DNA from: an uncultured Methylophilaceae bacterium
Lineage (GTDB): Bacteria > Pseudomonadota > Gammaproteobacteria > Burkholderiales > Methylophilaceae
Direction: 5' to 3'
Length of the DNA stretch: 64,000 nucleotides
Assembly (NCBI GenBank): GCA_903899965.1
Contig: CAIULB010000010.1
Coordinates: 1 to 64,000 of the forward strand
Position numbers and translations under genes: made by a program. The notes beneath the pieces were generated by a model. The model made no database searches. It saw only the letters and a program-made list of their open reading frames with translations, and was not told the origin of the DNA. This document shows, in pieces, positions 63,814 through 64,000 of this stretch (positions are counted from its first letter, which is position 1; each line of letters opens with the position of its first letter).

Positions 63814-64000
63814 ATGGTTAAAGCGAGCACTTCAAAACTTAGATGCTGAAGCTGCTTATATCGCTCAAGAGAATCCAAAAGCAGCTTATGAATGCATCGC
63901 CCACATTCTTAAATCTGTTGATCAATTAGCAAGCCATCCAAGTATTGGTCGTGCTGGTCGCGTATTTGGCACTAGAGAATTGGTTATTACACATTACCCT
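63803..64000 (+). CDS. ParE/RelE-family toxin, N-terminal part (runs off right edge)
   Basis: The first 66 codons start MQVKWLKRALQNLDAEAAYI at an ATG overlapping the antitoxin, and continue SHPSIGRAGRVFGTRELVIT, the ParE fold's typical helix-loop and strand. The family either poisons gyrase (ParE) or cleaves mRNA at the ribosome (RelE); the fragment cannot decide. The reading frame is open to the right edge. Confidence 0.85.
   Translation, partial: MQVKWLKRALQNLDAEAAYIAQENPKAAYECIAHILKSVDQLASHPSIGRAGRVFGTRELVITHYP

Overview
The window reads as an ordinary chromosomal stretch of a betaproteobacterial methylotroph, most likely a Methylophilaceae member (Methylotenera/Methylophilus type). The decisive gene is hps, 3-hexulose-6-phosphate synthase of the ribulose monophosphate pathway. 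The gene orders also fit this placement: tRNA-Tyr/Gly/Thr-tuf, sspAB beside petABC, mlaFEDCB-yadGH-bolA-grxD-murA-hisGDC, ccsA/resB beside cytochrome c4, and an ECF sigma-DUF3619-DUF3106-RDD unit. This assignment is by recognition only; no search was run. The DNA is AT-rich by eye and densely packed, and no intergenic gap exceeds about 200 bp apart from the tRNA cluster.

Layout. 1-611: start of tuf and three tRNAs behind a near-consensus promoter (minus). 659-3773: acyltransferase, DegT aminotransferase and two four-helix EamA/SMR proteins, reminiscent of a reduced arn-type cassette. 3802-9685: tRNA-Thr, sspB-sspA, the bc1 complex petABC, a NIF3 protein and a divergent HtrA protease. 9682-20136: tatCBA, hinT, all the his genes here and murA on the minus strand, with hps set between hisC and hisB. 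hps has its own promoter and terminator. 20137-25512: grxD, bolA, a YadGH exporter and the Mla lipid transport operon. 25555-29481: a large terminator, the System II cytochrome c maturation pair and cytochrome c4. 29589-36530: engB, trmB, MidA-like methyltransferase, pteridine reductase, ttcA and topA. 36598-43374: PBP7-type endopeptidase, gcvH, a repeat-rich helical protein of unknown role, holC-pepA and divergent lptFG. 43377-46842: RDD protein, DUF3106, DUF3619, ECF sigma factor, a cation antiporter and ampD. 46902-51119: an RND efflux pair. 51130-57170: GNAT, dicarboxylate symporter, RsmB-like methyltransferase, two DUF3108 proteins and purM. 57338-62404: hda, a COG2509 flavoprotein, soxZY, an M48 protease and moaC. 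62458-64000: a tyrosine integrase and a ParDE-type toxin-antitoxin pair, which look like the edge of a mobile island continuing beyond the window.

How it works together. Respiration (bc1, cytochrome c4, cytochrome c assembly) and envelope upkeep (Mla, Lpt, Tat, HtrA, M48, PBP7, AmpD) dominate. The Tat genes have two likely clients here, the Rieske protein and SoxY. Carbon entry through hps is embedded in the histidine locus but appears to be a separate transcription unit. No complete undescribed defence or biosynthetic system is evident. The best candidates for something new are the arn-like cassette, the ECF/DUF3619/DUF3106 circuit with its hairpin leader, the repeat protein at 38137-39114, the orphan soxYZ and the hps cassette.
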